Shown here: positions 24,239 to 34,651 of the stretch, piece after piece
How positions within the stretch are numbered: position 1 is the stretch's first letter
Layout of the letters: every line of letters starts with the position of its first letter
Assembly (NCBI GenBank): GCA_036873135.1
Contig: JAPTYO010000012.1
Span: 6,332,090 to 6,396,089 of the forward strand
Direction: 5' to 3'
Source: Clarkia xantiana subsp. parviflora
Taxonomy: Eukaryota; Streptophyta; Magnoliopsida; Myrtales; Onagraceae
DNA: 64,000 nt
Position numbers and translations under genes: made by a program
The notes under the pieces: model-generated
Told to the model about the DNA's origin: nothing
Database searches by the model: none
What the model saw: only the letters and a program-made list of their open reading frames with translations

Positions 24239-25119
24239 GCATTTTGTGAACCCTAAAAAGCTTGTTGGTAAAATATTTGAAAAAATATTTTGACATTGAA
24301 TGTGATACATCCAAAAAACCGTGTTGATAAAATTTTTTGGAAAGGTGTTTGATACATAAAATTTTTGATAAAATTTTTGGCAAAATTTTTGGTAAAATGT
24401 TTGAAAAAATATTTGTGATACATGATTCCTGCGTCCAGGGACCATGTAACACTTTTTTGAGAATATGAATTGTGATGCATGCTTTCTGCGTCCAGGAACC
24501 ATGCAACACGGTTTGAAAATCTATAGTACGGAATTGTCATCTTAACCAGAGGACTTTTGCCGTATAAAACGAACCCTGATGGCGTTCGTAATATGGAAAT
24601 GCCGTCTAGACAGTGGACATTCGCCATAAAGAGTGCACCCTGAACCGGATATACGCACTTGTTATAGAGTGGGGTCGTTGTCTAAATAGAGAACTTCCGT
24701 CACTTAAGGGGTGATCAGCCCCGTATGCCCCTCCTGTTCTGAATCCAGGGAATGGCTATGAACATGAGGATTTGCCTCTAACCAGAGATGTCACAGCATG
24801 TCCTTTTTAGAAGTGAACATGGGGCTTGTCTTTAAAAAAGAGGATACCACAACATGATATTTTGATAGTAGGCCTTGGTGTTAATCCAAGGTATTTTAGT
24901 AGTAGGTCTAGGTGTTAATCCGAGACATTGTTTGTAGCTGACGTCCTGAATAGTCGTCGTTTTGATAATAGTCCGCAGGTTGTCATTGCGGTATAAGTTT
25001 ATTGTTCATAGCTTGATGGCTTTGTGTTGCCGGCATCTTCTAGAGATAGACGCCTATGTTATGAATGGAGTAATAAACTCCTTGTTGGTGTAGATAACAG
25101 ATATGTTGGTGTTGTATAC
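24239..25119 (-). other. Element C: non-coding region up to the D insertion
   Basis: Colinear in reverse with F 14740-16080, with one or two decayed copies of the F 66-bp repeat (24540-24680) and AAATTTTTGGCAAAATTTTT-like runs (24340-24410). No coding signal. Its last five bases (25115-25119) are the left target duplication of D. Confidence 0.55.
25115..25119. repeat. Left target-site duplication of D (TATAC)
   Basis: TATAC directly before the LTR; identical to 35527-35531. Confidence 0.85.
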
Positions 25120-25939
25120 TGTTAGGTTATGAGATCTAGGTCAACGGGTGGTCGGCTTTGATCTCGCTCCTTACTGGGGATGTGTGTGATCCGGTATTCC
25201 TGAGTTGCCCTGTCTTAGCCTATGTCCTTCCTTCCTTTGCTTCTTCTCTCCTTCTACCCTGCAGAAGGGGCAGTACCAGACACGGAGGGGGGGGGGGTGG
25301 TGCCTGGTGAACCCTCTCCGATGCCTAAGTCAGTATTCTTCTTAGAGAGATAAACTAGAGAGATGTCAGAGCAAAGTAATCCAAATTGCCCAGATGATCA
25401 AATGAGTTGTGAAGGTGGGGTATTTATAGGCAACGGTGTCATTAAGGTGGCAACGGTGTCATTAAGGTGGCTTAATGACATCGTTAACCTTTAAACACAA
25501 TTAATTAACCTTTAAGCGCATAATTAAAACCTTAGGATACGGAGAAGGTAGGCGACGTGAACCGAGTGTGGGTGTCCGAAAGTGGCGCAGGGGCCCTTGG
25601 GGGGGGGGGGGGGGGGGGGGGGGGAGAAATCCGACCCCCAAGGGTAGGGGTTGGGTGAGGGCACCCAACCCCTCCTAGGGAGGATGGGGTTGGCCAACCC
25701 CATCCCTCCTAGGAGAGATCGGGTTGGCTGACCCGATCTCTCCTAGGGGAGGTCGGGTGTGGCCACCCAACCTCACCTAGGTGAGTTTGCCTCGGCCGGA
25801 CGAGCGCTCCGGCCTCGTCCGAGCCGTTGATGTGTTCGTGAAGTGTTCGGGTTGAAGTTTCGATTTACAATCGGTAATGGGACGATAAAAATACAACGGT
25901 TTGGAAGTCAACGGGTTCAAATTGGGCGTATATCCATCA
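25120..25939 (-). repeat. Element D 3' LTR (family 3, 820 bp)
   Basis: On the plus strand it runs TGTTAGGTTATGAG ... TATATCCATCA, so on the minus strand it starts TGATGG and ends AACA. It has a 26-G run (25599-25624), one extra GGTGTCATTAAGGTGGCAAC unit near 25440, and fewer palindromic U3 units than the other LTR. TATAAATA (minus) lies near 25421-25428 and CCCTCTCCGATGCC near 25312-25325. Confidence 0.92.
25640..25790. repeat. GC-rich palindromic repeats in U3 of the D 3' LTR
   Basis: Successive imperfect palindromes of about 35-40 bp, such as GGGTTGGCCAACCC and ATCGGGTTGGCTGACCCGAT, separated by CCTAGG. The matching stretch in the other LTR (35145-35342) has two additional units. Confidence 0.8.
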
Positions 25940-25955
25940 CATGCCCCCGAGTCAA
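25940..25955 (-). promoter_or_regulatory. Element D polypurine tract
   Basis: Minus strand TTGACTCGGGGGCATG directly before TGATGG. It closely matches the C tract. Confidence 0.75.
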
Positions 25956-26520
25956 CCAATGGCCTAACCCTTGATTGACTCTATTTCAGGATGGTATGAT
26001 ACGCGCAATTTGAAACCGGGGTTTCTACCTTTCATCTGAGTGCCAGCTTACCCATGGATGCGTGTCTTCGACTCTGCCCCCTGTCTTATGAGATAGAGGA
26101 GTTGTAAACGTTAGAGTAGCACGGACGTATGCCTAAGCATGCGTCCGTCTGAGGCGGGAGCAATAAATCTATATTTGCTACCGGCGTATACTTAAAAAAT
26201 GCATACTCTTACAAGGATGCAATACGAATGCAACTAAGTGACTTATGCTTCAAATTTGTGCCGGGATTCTTTCTAAGTGAGGAAAAATTTAATTTTGGCC
26301 AAAATTTTTCCTAAGTATGGAATGCTCAAAAATGAAACTAACTTGATAATTTTTCTAAGTATGGAGATATACTTAACCATAGTTGAAAGGGATAAAAATG
26401 ATGGCTTTTCCTTGGCCCTTAGATCTCATTTAAAGATAGATGGAGGGTGGTGATTAAAACCCTTTAAAAAACCCTATCATCTTTTCAATATAGAGGGGAG
26501 TTAGAAAAATACCTTAGTGA
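25956..26520 (+). other. Element D: region upstream of the antisense gene
   Basis: AT-rich with GGCCAAAATTTTTCC (near 26300). Two AAACCCT stretches (26455-26475) resemble half telo-boxes and could belong to the promoter of the antisense gene; weak evidence only. Confidence 0.35.
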
Positions 26521-27679
26521 GTCACCATAGCCACCATCTTCCTTCTTTACTCACTCTTGGAGAGCAAGAAAAGTTTGAGAGCACACCCAAGGTTAGGGCC
26601 GGCCAGAATTCCGGCGAGAGACACGAAATTCCGGCCAGCAGTTCCGGCGGGAGGAGACCACCAGCACGGGACAGAGCCGGCCAGTGGATTGGCGACTCGA
26701 GACGACGGCGTGGAGGCGGGACGGACCAGTAGCAGCGCGAAGGAGCAGCTGACGGAGGTGGAGCCTGGTCCGACACAGGCGGTCGACGGCAGGGGAGTCT
26801 ACTGGAGGTTCGATTGACGACGGCGGCGCGGTATTGGACGGACGGCGGTGGTCGACGACGAGCTCACCTCTGACGACGACGGTACCAAATCCAGCGGGGG
26901 TTGTCGGCGGCGATAGGAAACAGCTCCGGTGTGACCATCGGCGGCTTCCGGCGACGGTGGGGCGACTGAAAACAGTTCCAGCGACGACGGGGTCCGATCT
27001 CCGGCGAGGACCTGATTCCCGGCAACGCCCAAATTCGAATTCCGGACCCGTTTATCACATCGGGTCGGGTTTTCCGAAGGTCCGCTCTTTTCCTTTCCGT
27101 TACCGTACAAAATGTCGATTTTCGAATCGTTGATATTTGATTGCCGATGCTTGATTGCCGAAATTTAGTTGAATGTGGGATTGCCGTAGATAGCCGTTGG
27201 TAGTTGTGGATTTGGGAAAGATGTTTGCCGGTCGTCCGGATATGGTTTCTTGTCCGATTGGGCTACCCCGGTTTTGAATTTGATGTCGTACCGCCTTTGG
27301 TGTGTTAATCTTTGTTGGAGGGTATAACGGTAATTTTTTCCAAAACCTGACCTTAGGCTCGGATAAATTATTCAACTTGGTTGTCGTGGTGTCCTTTGCT
27401 CATGTTGACTATCTTTGCTGGGTGTCTTTGGATCTTTGATTGTTGTCGTTGGTCGGGTGTCGGAGTATTTCCGGTTCTTCGGAAATTTTTCTTGTCTTGA
27501 TATTTGTCGTGTCGTGGCAGGTACTATATTCCTGGTGGTGTCCGCGCACACAGACTCTTCAGAGGCGTCGTATCCTCCGAAGGATGAGTGAGTTCCTTTC
27601 CTCTTCCTTTTCGGTCGCATTACTTCCTTTCCTATTGCTAGCTTAGTACCGTGACCTTCATTGGGGTGTTAGTCGAAAT
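26521..27679 (+). other. Element D: GC-rich leader region of the antisense gene
   Basis: 26570-27050 is rich in CCGGC and CGACGG; several frames are open by composition. After it, an AT-richer stretch to about 27520 ending ...GTGGCAG could be a leader intron. No recognisable domain. I read it as 5' leader with an intron, not as protein. Confidence 0.35.
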
Positions 27680-29977
27680 TTGATTCTAACTTTGGGATTT
27701 CCTGCTACCTTTGCCTTAGGTCTCGCTATCCTGTCAGAGAATCATCTCACTAGGTCCGATTACAACGAACACGTTACCCTAGGAGATATCTGTCCCCTAG
27801 ATGAGCCTCTGTATCCTTTTCTCCCCTCCTTGGGGAATACTCGTGAGACGGTGACGGAGCCTCCTATAGGGAAGGTTGCCGTGTACCCCTCCCAGATCCG
27901 ATGTGGGTTGAGGTTGCCTTACTGTGATGACCTCACAGAGTTGAGCAGGTTTTTCAGGATTTCTCCTGTGAACCTTGCCCCCAATGCCCTCCGTGTCTGG
28001 GTGGGCTTCCGGGTATTGTGCCATTGGTACTCCTGGAAGTACTCCCTCGTTCTATTCCGATGCTTCTATCGTTTCCAGTACCAGACAAAGGTGGGGTTTG
28101 CGAGTTTCGTAATTCGCCATCCGACCTTCAAGGATCCCCGATTTGCTGATTTCGGGAGTGGGATCGAGTGGGATACCTCCCTCCGTTTCGTGGCCCGGAG
28201 TGACAATTCGGCCAGTCACTGGGCTAAGCATTACTTATTCATTACGGATCGATACGTCACTTGGTCGGTCTTGAATGATGATCGGTCCGATGGTTGGCCT
28301 GCTTTCGGAGAGTTCTCTTCAGTTGATTTAGAGACTATGAAGATCATTCACGAGAGCAACAGGACTCGGTCATACTGCCCCGTGTCCTTAGTGACTGAGA
28401 CGGATCTTTACGAGGCCGGGATCAGTTTGACTCCTGACTCCGGGGGTTCGGTATGTCACTTGGTCTTTCCATCTTTATTTACCTTCTGCTCTTCCTTTGT
28501 AGGTTGGTTTCATGGAAAAACCTATAACGTGTAGGGAGCCCCTGTTGATCTGAGCAAGAGGAAGGCTCCTTCTGGTTCTGCTCTGAAGAAATCCCCCCTG
28601 CCTGGGAAGAAGGCTGGGGCCTCTGGTATGCTTTCTCCTATTTGCTTCTTTATGGTATAACTTGTGTTTTCCTTATCTTGCTTTTCTTACATTGCTAGGG
28701 CGCTCCCCCTTGGTGACTGAGAGGGTCGTCTCCGTTGGCAGAGATTCTGGACCTTCCAAGTCAAAGCCGCGGAGATCTGATTCTGAGGCCGGGGCCTCGG
28801 CTGCTAAGAGAAAGAAAGCTGCAGATCCTGCTTCGCCTACTGCTCGTCCTCCGACCCTATCTCGTGATAAGGAGATGGTGGTCGAAGAGGTGCCTTCCCT
28901 GGCTGACAAAAGGGAAGCGACCTGCTGGTGGTGGTTCCCCTGCCCCCCAGCCGAGGGCACGGTCCTCAGGTATGATCTCTACCTTGTTGCTGATCCTTCT
29001 ATGTTTATATTTTCCTTTGACTTGCTTTGCTTGTGTAGGTGGGCCTCCGACTTTAAGTCGGAAGGATTTCGCACGTCTTACTGATGAAGATGTTATTGGG
29101 TCTGAGTGGACTCCTTTCGCTGGTCTGAAGGAGTTCCACCTCGATAGCACCTCCTCTTTGCGGACTCCTGAGGTTGGCGTCCGCGTACTCCGCGGCGCCA
29201 TCCCCCCTGGCGATCGTGTTGCTCCGCCCAAGTCTCCTGGGGAGACTCGGCGCTTTGTTCAGGGGGTACTTTCTCGTTATGCACCTGTGAGTTGTTCCTT
29301 GCTTTCCTCTTATTACTTTCATAATGGCTATCTTTCGGTTACTCATCCCTTGTTTGAATTGTTAGGGTATGTCTGACATGGTGAACATGTCCTCGCTCGT
29401 GCTCGAGTTATCTGACGAGAAGAAGACCCTTGAGGACAGCCAGGTCTCTCTCAAGGCGGAGGTCGCCACTGCTGCTGAGAAGGCACGTTTATCTGATTTG
29501 AGGATGCAGGAGCTCCGGGACCAGGTGTCCTTGCTTGAGACTACTGTGGGCAGTTTACGCCGGGAAGCTGAGGTTGCAGCGTCGCTCCATTCTGAGGAGT
29601 TGCGGAAGTTGGAGGCTAAGTGTCAGGCAGAGGAGAGGACTGTCGCGGTGTCTGAGTACAAGGCTTCCTCTGCCTTCACTGCCGATTATAGCGCGCGTCT
29701 CACTCAGGAGATGAACCAGTTTGGTGAGTATCTGGTTGATCACATTTTCCGTATTGATCCTCAGTTCCCAGTTGGTGACCTTGGTGACTTCGGGCCATAT
29801 GCCACTGGTTACATGGCTGTTCTGAGGGGTCAGGCTGCTGTTGCAGACGAGCCTGCCCCTGCCCAGGTGGATGCTACACCAGTGGAGATTGGTACCTCAG
29901 ATTCCTCCTCATCATCCATCTCTGCCGGTGGTTCAGCTTCAGGGGGTGAGGGTGACTCCCCCGAAGGATCTGACTGA
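27680..29977 (+). CDS. Element D antisense gene: gypsy-type transposon domain plus coiled coil, several exons
   Basis: Lies on the strand opposite to gag. Block 1 (27680-28450) contains YPSQIRCGLRLPYCDDL and FRVLCHWYSWKYSLVLF and resembles block 2 of the B/G antisense genes (Transposase_28-like). GT-AG joints follow at about 28450/28503, 28620/28698, 28970/29039 and 29287/29366. Block 4 has SSLRTPEVGVRVLRGAIPPGDR. The last block (29366-29977) is an acidic coiled coil with a Ser-rich tail. The block order and one intron match F. One joint (28503-28540) meets a stop in the frames I tried, so exact exons are uncertain. Function unknown; I infer a transcription unit carried by the element. Confidence 0.6.
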
Positions 29978-30355
29978 TGTGTTTATCTCATGCTATCCTT
30001 GTATATATAACTATACTCCTTCTCCCCTTTAATGGGTTGAGTGTCTTTTGAGATTGTGGTGGTGTTTGTTGTTACTTTCCTTTGCTGTGTTGTGATGTTG
30101 ACTACGTGGTTCGTTTGTCTTTACATTGGTGTTTCTTCTTCTTTTGTATATACCCCTTTGATTATGGACTCTTCTCTTGGTGTGTTTCCTTTACTTGTCT
30201 TTCTTTCGTGTTTTCCTTCATGTCATACCTGCCATTTCATAAAGAAAAAACATTACTTGTTCTTCATATCACTTTACTTAGAAAGTACTTTCTCATGGTA
30301 TCCTTCTGAGCATGGTGTGATGATCTCTTCTGATACCCCTTACACGGTATACGTT
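29978..30355. other. Element D: stretch between the antisense gene and the tandem array
   Basis: T-rich on the plus strand; probably the 3' untranslated region of the antisense gene. No coding signal. Confidence 0.4.
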
Positions 30356-31095
30356 GTACTGTTAGACCAAAGATACGCTCTTGGTGGGCGTCGAAAACTG
30401 TTCACGAGACAGGCTCTCGGATGGCACTTAACGTTTCACAGGATAGGCTCCCGGAGGGCGCAGGTTAGTCCAAAGATACGTTCCTGATTGGCGTCGAAAT
30501 CTGTTCACGAGACAGGCTCTCGGACGACACTTAACGTTTCACAGGATAGGCTCCCGGAGGGCTCAGGTTAGACCAAAGATACGCTCCTGGTGGGCGTCGA
30601 ACTGGTAGTTTGAAATCTACCTCAAGATACGCTCTTGGGGGCGTCGAACTGGTAGTGTTTTTTCTACCTCAAGATACGCTCTTGGGGGCGTCGAATCTGG
30701 TAGGTTGCAAATCTACCTCAAGATACGCTCCTGGGGGCGTCGAATTCGTAGTTTTTGGAAACCACTCTCAAGATACGCTCTTGGTGCGTCGAAGTTCGTA
30801 GTGTAATAACTACTCTCAAGATACGCTCTTGGGGGCGTCGAAGGTCGTAGTATGAACACTACTCTCAAGATACGCTCCTGGGGGCGTCGAAGTTCGTAGT
30901 TTTTGGAAACCACTCTCAAGATACGCTCTTGGTGCGTCGAAGGTCGTAGTGTAATAACTACTCTCAAGATATGCTCTTGGGGGCGTCGAAGGTCGTAGTA
31001 TGAACACTACTCTCAAGATACGCTCTTGGGGGCGTCGAATGTCGTAGTATGAAAAACTCTCAAGATACGCTCTTGGGGGCGTCGAACTTGTCATT
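30356..31095. repeat. Element D tandem array (~50-60 bp units)
   Basis: About thirteen copies of CTCAAGATACGCTCTTGGGG followed by GCGTCGAA and a variable GTAGT...ACTAC stretch able to fold back (GTAGTGTAATAACTAC). Units at the left end (30360-30600) are longer and more diverged (GAGACAGGCTCTCGGA). It is positioned like the arrays of B and G but unrelated in sequence. Confidence 0.85.
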
Positions 31096-31351
31096 GACTT
31101 GAAATCATATCTGTGTAAGGATAACTTCGTGATTATGCCACCACATTCACTGGAAAATACTTTTGACTAACTTCTACTCCCTTAGGAGCATTCATGTTTT
31201 TTTACACTCGGGATGCCTTGGTGCACCAAGACATCCTTTGTAGGAAATCAAAGATAGTTGTAGAGTTGGAGTAACTTCGTGAGTTCTCCTTCTCAAGAGT
31301 TGTTTTTGAAAAGCTTGTAAAGCTGAAACATGCAAAATGCTAAATATGAAA
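31096..31351 (-). other. Element D: non-coding stretch downstream of gag
   Basis: Nothing recognised; AT-rich, no conserved frame. Confidence 0.4.
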
Positions 31352-34300
31352 CTAAGGATATGGGGTGGTCACTGTGTCTGTTGCCACGTACTCCTTGAAG
31401 CCTCCATTGTAAATCATTTCTTCCACTTCCACCTTCAACACCATGCAGTTGTTGGTTTGATGCCCCCAGGTCCCATGGTACTCACACCAACCCTGTGCAT
31501 CTCTTCCTAGGAAGGCCTTGCCTTCCTCCCTGCATGTTGGTAGCTCTTCCTTGAGGTGCTTGTGGAAAATTTCATCTGTGCTGATTGTGAGGGGTGTGAA
31601 TGTGAAATTGACACCTCCTCCCAATATGTCAGTGTCTCCTCCTTTCCCCGGAACTTCATCCAACTGCTCCGCTTCCTGTGCAAATGCCCTGTCCAGCTTA
31701 TCCTTGAGCTCTCTCATTGTGCTCGTCATGACCATCTCATAGAGCCCTCCATAGGCCTCGAATGAGTTTGGATGCATGTTTCTAATGAATGCTCTGACTG
31801 CTTCTCCCCTTGTGATGTCCATGTTGACACCATACTTGAAGAATCTCTGGAAATAGCTTGATATAGACTCCCGCGGCATTTGCTTGATATCATCGATGTA
31901 GCGGAAGCCTCTTAGGATGGAGTTCCTTGTTCTTTTCCCTATTATGGTGTCTGGCTGCCAAGGTATGGATGTCACCTTCACAGCCTTGCTCCTGTGTCTC
32001 CTTGTAGGCACTGTTTGAAAAAACTGCCTGCTCAAACGGAGTGTCACTCCATTCCTCATCCTTCCTTGCTTTTGTCTCCTTCCCCTCCTTCTTCTATCCT
32101 GGTTGGCTCCTACCATGACCACAGCCACTGTGTCTGTACCGTGTGATCCACGTCTCATTGAATTGACGTAGCACTGCCTTGCAGTGCGTTGATCACCCAG
32201 GACCTCTCCAACTTCGTTCTCCGTGATGTACTTCAGCTTCTGATGAACGGTGGATGGCACTATTTCATATGGGTTTATGGTTGTCCTTCCTAGGATCCCA
32301 TTGTAGGCTCCCAGGCTTTCAACCACCAAGAAATTGACATTTATCTTCAGCTGGGTCCATCCTTGGCCCATGGTCACTGGCAGGGTTATCATCCCCAGGG
32401 GGTAACTTGTTGCCCCTGAGAAGCCAACTAGAGGGAAGTTGACCGGTTTGATGTCTGCTTTGGTTTTCCCTATCTCCTCTAACACTCTCAAGCTTAGGAG
32501 GTCAGCTGAGCTGCCCCCATCCACCAAAATTCTCTTTACATCAAAATTATCAATATCTATCGTAATAACTAGAGCATCGTCATGTGGAAAGACGATGTGG
32601 CTCTTGTCCTTCTCCGAGAACTCGATCTTCACTTCTTCTCCTTCTCTTGGCCTTTTTCTCCACCTTGGCACTGAGCTTAGCTTGGATGCATAGACCTCTC
32701 TTGCATTAGCAGTTGGGCCACCCGATGCTACTCCTCCATGTATCATATTTATGACTCCTCTTTTGTTGGGTGGAGGGTTGTAGTCTATCTTTCCCTTGCC
32801 CTTGTCTCTTTGTGATGGCCCTAGTTGCATACTGTTGCCCCCATGGTCTATGAACTGCTTCAGTTCTCCCCTCTGGACGATGTTGTTTATGCTTAGCTTT
32901 AAGATAAAGCATTCATTTGTGTTGTGACCATAAGCCTCATGGTTGTCACACCATCTATCCTTGTGATTTCCCACCATTGGGGCTCTCCACCTTGCAGGGG
33001 GTGACCAAAGCTTTTGGTTCCGCATCTCTCTAAGTACGGTGGCTGGAGTGGCGTTCAGTGGGATGAACTTAATGACGTTTATTTCTCTAGCCTTTAAGGG
33101 TTCACCCATTTGGTTTCTTTGCTGTGGCGGACGCCATTCCTGCTGCCTTGCATGCTGCGGTGCCTGGGGTGGCTTGCCTTTGTTTGGCTTTTGATTATCC
33201 TCCTTGGCTGCCTGGATTTTGGCCTTCTTGCTTGCCCTGTGCCTCTCAAGGTCAATATGCGTTTTAACTCTTCCTGCAAGCTCCTCCAAGGTGCTTACTG
33301 GCTTTTTGGCCATCTTTTCAGCCAATGTTGACCCAAAGCGACCTAAGTTTCTGATGAAGGCTCGTATTATCTCCCCTTCGGTGATGTCTCCCTGGATGTC
33401 TGCAATATTCTGGTTGAACCTAGTATAGTAGCTGGCCAGGGATTCATCGTATTCTTGTTTCACGTCATCAATGGAGCCTGTTCCCTTGAGGAGTTTCCTC
33501 TCCCCTAGGTATCTCTGCAGAAACTTAGCTTTTAGCTGCTCCCATGAGTGGATGCTCTCAGAGGGCAGGCTGAAGAACCAATGTGAGGCCACCCCTGTTA
33601 GGGTGTTCGGAAACAAGAGTGCCTTGTATCTGTCATCAGTTGTCCTCCCAAATAGGGAGGCCTCGTGCTGCTGAATATGCTCTAGGGGGTCTCCCTTGCC
33701 ACTGTACTTTGCAATTTGCACTGTGTGCAAGGAGTCTGGCACCCTGCTCATCTCCAGTTCCCTTGTGAAAGGGTGGTTCGTCTTGTCACTTAGACAATGC
33801 AGGCTGGGTTTCTTTGACTCATTCAATTTCCGGGTTATCATGGCTTCTATCTCCTCCGGGGTGATCATCACCTGCGCCGGAGTATAATCCCTCTGATACC
33901 CACTGTAGTTGTAGACTGGGCTTACTGGGTTCCCTTGTCCATGCTGGTATGGACTGTAGGTGTACCCTTGGTACGCCTGCTGGGGTGCTTCGTGGAAGTC
34001 TTGCCTCCTTGGAGGTCTTGCTTGTCTTTCCTCCCCAAGCGGGGTGTAAGCCCTGTTGCTCTGCTGTTGCCTAGGAGGCACGAATTGTTGCCTTCCCTCT
34101 GGGGGTGGCTCCTGGTAATATCTTCTTTGTTCCTCTCGCTGCCCTGCTCGAGGGTGCGAGTAGTGCTCTTCTGTTGGGATCTTCTCCTCTTCATGAGCTT
34201 CAGTGTAAGTCCCTTGGGTGTATGCCGGCCTTGCATATGCTGTGTGGGCGCGGTTGCCATCTCTCTGTGCCGGCATCCCATACGGGTACCTTTGGGGTTG

Positions 34301-34600
34301 CTCTTCATAATAGTATCCCTCAGGGGGTGCCGTGTTGTGGGAAGGCACTCCCTGTTGTTCTCTTTCTCTCTGCGGCCTTCTTGCGCGGGGGGTGGAGGCT
34401 GTGGAGGACTCAGCCCCAGCTGGGCGTGAAGGTCCTCCCTCCTGGTTGTTCTGTTGTTGAGGAGGCTGTGGTATTTCTTGGGGCTCTGGATGCATTGGCT
34501 GCTTCCCAGGGTTAGGCTGCCTCTCTGGGGGTATGGGCTCTCTCCTCCGCCCATTGCCCCCGGGTGGGCGTTGGTGCCTAGACACCCTACTGTTCGTCAT
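31352..34600 (-). CDS. gag-pro: Element D Gag-protease-Gag' protein, intact (1082 codons)
   Basis: Single open frame starting about 35 bases after the PBS. The N-terminus is Pro/Gln/Arg-rich and low complexity (about 1-235). A capsid domain follows (LTGVASHWFFSLP ... FIRNLGRFGS, about 290-440), then a zinc knuckle CX2HX4HX4C (CDNHEAYGHNTNEC, about 545) and a complete protease (DGGSSADLL about 690; GRTTINPY about 770). After a basic linker comes a second, partial capsid (SISSYFQRFF ... AFIRNMHPNS, about 905-975) and a second knuckle (CEYHGTWGHQTNNC, about 1045). It should form particles, bind RNA and cut itself, but cannot copy or integrate DNA. The intact frame suggests selection or youth. 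Confidence 0.9.
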   Translation of the reverse strand: MTNSRVSRHQRPPGGNGRRREPIPPERQPNPGKQPMHPEPQEIPQPPQQQNNQEGGPSRPAGAESSTASTPRARRPQREREQQGVPSHNTAPPEGYYYEEQPQRYPYGMPAQRDGNRAHTAYARPAYTQGTYTEAHEEEKIPTEEHYSHPRAGQREEQRRYYQEPPPEGRQQFVPPRQQQSNRAYTPLGEERQARPPRRQDFHEAPQQAYQGYTYSPYQHGQGNPVSPVYNYSGYQRDYTPAQVMITPEEIEAMITRKLNESKKPSLHCLSDKTNHPFTRELEMSRVPDSLHTVQIAKYSGKGDPLEHIQQHEASLFGRTTDDRYKALLFPNTLTGVASHWFFSLPSESIHSWEQLKAKFLQRYLGERKLLKGTGSIDDVKQEYDESLASYYTRFNQNIADIQGDITEGEIIRAFIRNLGRFGSTLAEKMAKKPVSTLEELAGRVKTHIDLERHRASKKAKIQAAKEDNQKPNKGKPPQAPQHARQQEWRPPQQRNQMGEPLKAREINVIKFIPLNATPATVLREMRNQKLWSPPARWRAPMVGNHKDRWCDNHEAYGHNTNECFILKLSINNIVQRGELKQFIDHGGNSMQLGPSQRDKGKGKIDYNPPPNKRGVINMIHGGVASGGPTANAREVYASKLSSVPRWRKRPREGEEVKIEFSEKDKSHIVFPHDDALVITIDIDNFDVKRILVDGGSSADLLSLRVLEEIGKTKADIKPVNFPLVGFSGATSYPLGMITLPVTMGQGWTQLKINVNFLVVESLGAYNGILGRTTINPYEIVPSTVHQKLKYITENEVGEVLGDQRTARQCYVNSMRRGSHGTDTVAVVMVGANQDRRRRGRRQKQGRMRNGVTLRLSRQFFQTVPTRRHRSKAVKVTSIPWQPDTIIGKRTRNSILRGFRYIDDIKQMPRESISSYFQRFFKYGVNMDITRGEAVRAFIRNMHPNSFEAYGGLYEMVMTSTMRELKDKLDRAFAQEAEQLDEVPGKGGDTDILGGGVNFTFTPLTISTDEIFHKHLKEELPTCREEGKAFLGRDAQGWCEYHGTWGHQTNNCMVLKVEVEEMIYNGGFKEYVATDTVTTPYP

Positions 34601-34633
34601 AGCTCGTGTAATAGCCAGGCTTTCTGTCCGAAG

Positions 34634-34650
34634 CCTACAGACGGCGCCAA
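34634..34650 (-). promoter_or_regulatory. Element D primer-binding site
   Basis: Minus strand TTGGCGCCGTCTGTAGG, one base away from the LTR end. Same core as in A and G. Confidence 0.8.
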
Positions 34651-34651
34651 G

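Larger units (their letters stand above)
19344..25119 (-). mobile_element. Element C: F-family non-autonomous element, 3' half (rest at 35527-37795)
   Basis: Minus-strand element inserted into F. From its 3' end: LTR (19344-20163), PPT, GC-rich region, repeats, non-coding sequence, then interruption by D, then a non-coding region and gag (36321-37795). It has no pol. The antisense gene present in F is replaced by unrelated sequence. Its 5' LTR and gag start were lost in a deletion. F and C thus face each other like a broad inverted repeat around 19344-20163. Confidence 0.8.

Noticed and set aside
26517..27133. Several 60-100-residue frames in the GC-rich part of D
   Set aside because: Open in many frames because of composition; no domain and no match in the related elements.
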